Assembly (NCBI RefSeq): GCF_017377395.1
Contig: NZ_CP061800.1
Location: 248,001-312,000, forward strand
Length of the DNA stretch: 64,000 nt
DNA from: Desulfonema magnum
Lineage (GTDB): Bacteria; Desulfobacterota; Desulfobacteria; Desulfobacterales; 4be13
Reading direction: 5' to 3'
Positions 62,501 through 64,000 of this stretch are shown one piece after another. Made by a program: the position numbers and the translations under genes. The notes under the pieces are model-generated. The model worked only from the letters and a program-made list of their open reading frames with translations, had not been told where the DNA came from and ran no database searches. Each line of letters begins with the position of its first letter. Positions within the stretch are counted from its first letter, which is position 1.

Positions 62501-62725
62501 TTTACCGTGAAAATACATTTTGAAAACCCGGGTTTTTCTCTGAAAATAAGTACCTATGCAAAAGTTTTTATATATCTTTTTTCTGAGAACTGCGGAGAAA
62601 CCCGGCTTTTTCCTTCACGGGCGGCGGATCATTCCGGGAAAAAAGCCGGGTTTCTTCCCGGGCAAATATAAAAAACTTTTGCTCTGGTACTTATTTTCAT
62701 AATCGGAGATGAAAAACCGGAAACT
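62501..62725. repeat. AAACCCGG palindrome interrupted by a 147-bp element
   Basis: Left part ACCGTGAAAATACATTTTGA..TCTCTGAAAA and right part TTTTCATAATCGGAGATGAA match the intact repeat at 42678-42765, split at a TA. Confidence 0.75.
62547..62693. mobile_element. 147-bp palindromic element inserted with TA duplication (AGTACC type)
   Basis: TAAGTACCTATGCAAAAG and TTTGCTCTGGTACTTA are inverse ends; inner GAAACCCGGCTTTTTCC and GGAAAAAAGCCGGGTTTC as at 50211. The host repeat has a single TA at this place in its intact copies, and here TA stands on both sides. Confidence 0.78.
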
Positions 62726-63633
62726 TTTCGAGCTGCCGATACCCGATGATCAGGTTTTTCTGTCCGGGCAATCCTTAACTTAATCACCTGATTAAAAATT
62801 ATCTGCTTTTATAACAGAAAAAAGTTACAGACAGATTACAGATTTAAAAAATAAAAAAAATTATACGCATTGTTCAATTTTTTTTCAATTAGCCAAACTT
62901 TTTTCTGGTTATCCGATAATTATTGGCTGTTTTCCCCAACAACCATTCTTTAAATTATAGAAATAAGCACAATACCTAATCTAATATGCAAGTACGATGC
63001 CAATATATCTAAGCTACTGTTATAAAAATAGTTAATTAAACGATAAGATATCCAGACAAAGGATCTGTAAAATTTACCGACACCTTTTTTCGGTTCCAAA
63101 AACTCAATATATTCTTTAATAATTTGAAATTAAAAATAATTCTTTTTTTAAGAGTAAATAGAGACTGAAAAAGCAGCCAAACTTGCGTCGGAAAACTTTA
63201 CAGTTTTTTATCAGGCTATTGCTAAAGAAGCAGAAAAAAACAGCTATAAATTATTTATACACTTTAATTTCAGAATATTATATTCATAACAGCGTTTTTC
63301 CCTGCCTCCTGTTATTGAATTCGTAATTTTTTTAATTTTAACAGGTTATATTTTTTATGTAAAATTTACCGACACATTTCCTTTCAATAAAAAGTTATAC
63401 CCGTATAACTTAATCATATTTAATATCAGATAGTTCATCGGATAAATCTTTTATAATCAGATCATAACACTGCCATATCCAATATGCCTGCGGAAACTTT
63501 TATGATAGTTATATATGTTTATGATCCTAATTCAAATTTGCCAATCTGAATTTTCCCCGCTGTTATGCAGCGTCAAAAAAATGGCCTGCTTCTCTTCAAA
63601 CCAAACCGCCGCATAATTTATGGCGACCAGTGT
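62726..63633. other. AT-rich intergenic region
   Basis: About 900 bases without a convincing gene. ACCCGATGATCAGGTTTTTC at 62740 is one end of the GATCATC repeat family. GTAAAATTTACCGACAC occurs twice (63068 and 63359), a spaced 17-bp direct repeat. Otherwise nothing recognised. Confidence 0.35.
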
Positions 63634-64000
63634 TCAGACCTCAGAACCTGTGGTGTGGTATGCCAGAAAAAGCCCCAGTTCCTTTGCCTGATCCTCCCCA
63701 AGCTCTCCAAAACGAACGCCACATTGCTTTTTGACGATGAGAGACTGGGTGAATATGTATTTTATGATATCATACACCATTATACATGGAATATCAGTCA
63801 GGGAAAATTCACCTCCGACAAGAAAGAGGTTTGCCTGGGAGAATTTTTCGTGTGAGTCTTCCCTGTCCGCTTTATCCGTCGGACAATTAACGAGATACTC
63901 AAAAGCCAGACCATTCAGACTTATGTCTTTAATTTTCCCAATTTTCGGCATACGGATTCCCATAGCAATAAAGGCATTGTCCGATGTCAGAAAACGAGGC
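63634..64000 (-). CDS. PilZ domain protein, 5' end outside window
   Basis: The minus-strand frame is open from the right edge to the stop at 63634 (121 codons plus stop), so the true start lies beyond 64000. Visible: KIGKIKDISLNGLAFEYLVN, the conserved xDxSxxGxxF core of PilZ, then a beta-barrel with IPCIMVYDII and a terminal CGVRFGELGEDQAKELGLFL. PilZ domains bind cyclic di-GMP through an upstream RxxxR that would be in the missing part. Its presence near the GEMM array points to cyclic-dinucleotide signalling. The opposite-strand frame 63565-63855 is a shadow. Confidence 0.82.
   Translation of the reverse strand, partial: PRFLTSDNAFIAMGIRMPKIGKIKDISLNGLAFEYLVNCPTDKADREDSHEKFSQANLFLVGGEFSLTDIPCIMVYDIIKYIFTQSLIVKKQCGVRFGELGEDQAKELGLFLAYHTTGSEV

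Noticed and set aside
63565..63855. Plus-strand 96-residue frame
   Set aside because: It is antisense to the PilZ gene, whose motifs are clear on the minus strand.

Overview
The window looks like a chromosomal segment of a sulfate-reducing member of the Desulfobacterota, most likely Desulfobacterales. The marker is a complete Qrc menaquinone reductase operon (qrcABCD plus a small membrane protein) next to system II cytochrome c maturation genes (resB, ccsA). The AT-leaning coding sequence, LPS genes, PEP-CTERM-type protein, GEMM riboswitches and the very heavy load of short palindromic and heptamer repeats fit large-genome members of that order. The genus cannot be fixed from the sequence alone.

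Layout. 1-1810: GldA-type ABC exporter (minus strand). 2163-3563: resB. 3838-8473: defence-like patch with a DUF4258/YgiT-type zinc-finger pair, a gene remnant, a one-protein type IIG restriction-modification enzyme and a small hypothetical. 9529-13400: envelope proteins with AMIN and DUF1566 domains. 13501-19868: ccsA and the Qrc operon. 20221-23330: lipase-like hydrolase, orphan pseudopilin, chemoreceptor. 23760-34099 (minus): LPS core, lipid A and export cluster (glycosyltransferases, O-antigen ligase, YrbL-type kinase, acyltransferases, LptG, MsbA). 34142-36310 (minus): tandem ORF6N genes, one fused to a PD-(D/E)XK-like nuclease, plus remnants. 37303-42598: pgk, an unknown gene, a heptad lipoprotein, epmA, an LsrF-like aldolase. 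43220-50210: CHASE2 Ser/Thr kinase, PP2C phosphatase, double-FHA protein, VWA-like protein, alanine racemase. 50643-60423: orphan periplasmic binding proteins, a second lipase, and the highlight, two tandem overlapping genes that each fuse a LivK-type periplasmic binding protein to a pentameric ligand-gated ion channel. 60533-60985: a bacterial cereblon-like CULT-domain protein. 61415-62470 (minus): a PEP-CTERM-type gene flanked by four GEMM-like riboswitch aptamers. The right edge holds the end of a PilZ gene.

The strongest candidates for something new are the channel pair (the first copy lacks helix M4 and overlaps the second by ATGA), the GEMM array whose two best aptamers carry A at the ligand-selecting position, the CULT protein, and a set of non-autonomous palindromic elements. 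Comparing copies gives target duplications of 2 (TA), 3, 8 and perhaps 9 bp, including one element nested inside another and a 764-bp composite island. Heptamer tracts sit at the 3' ends of many genes in the orientation that puts stop codons in every frame. No tRNA, rRNA, CRISPR array or complete transposase gene was seen.
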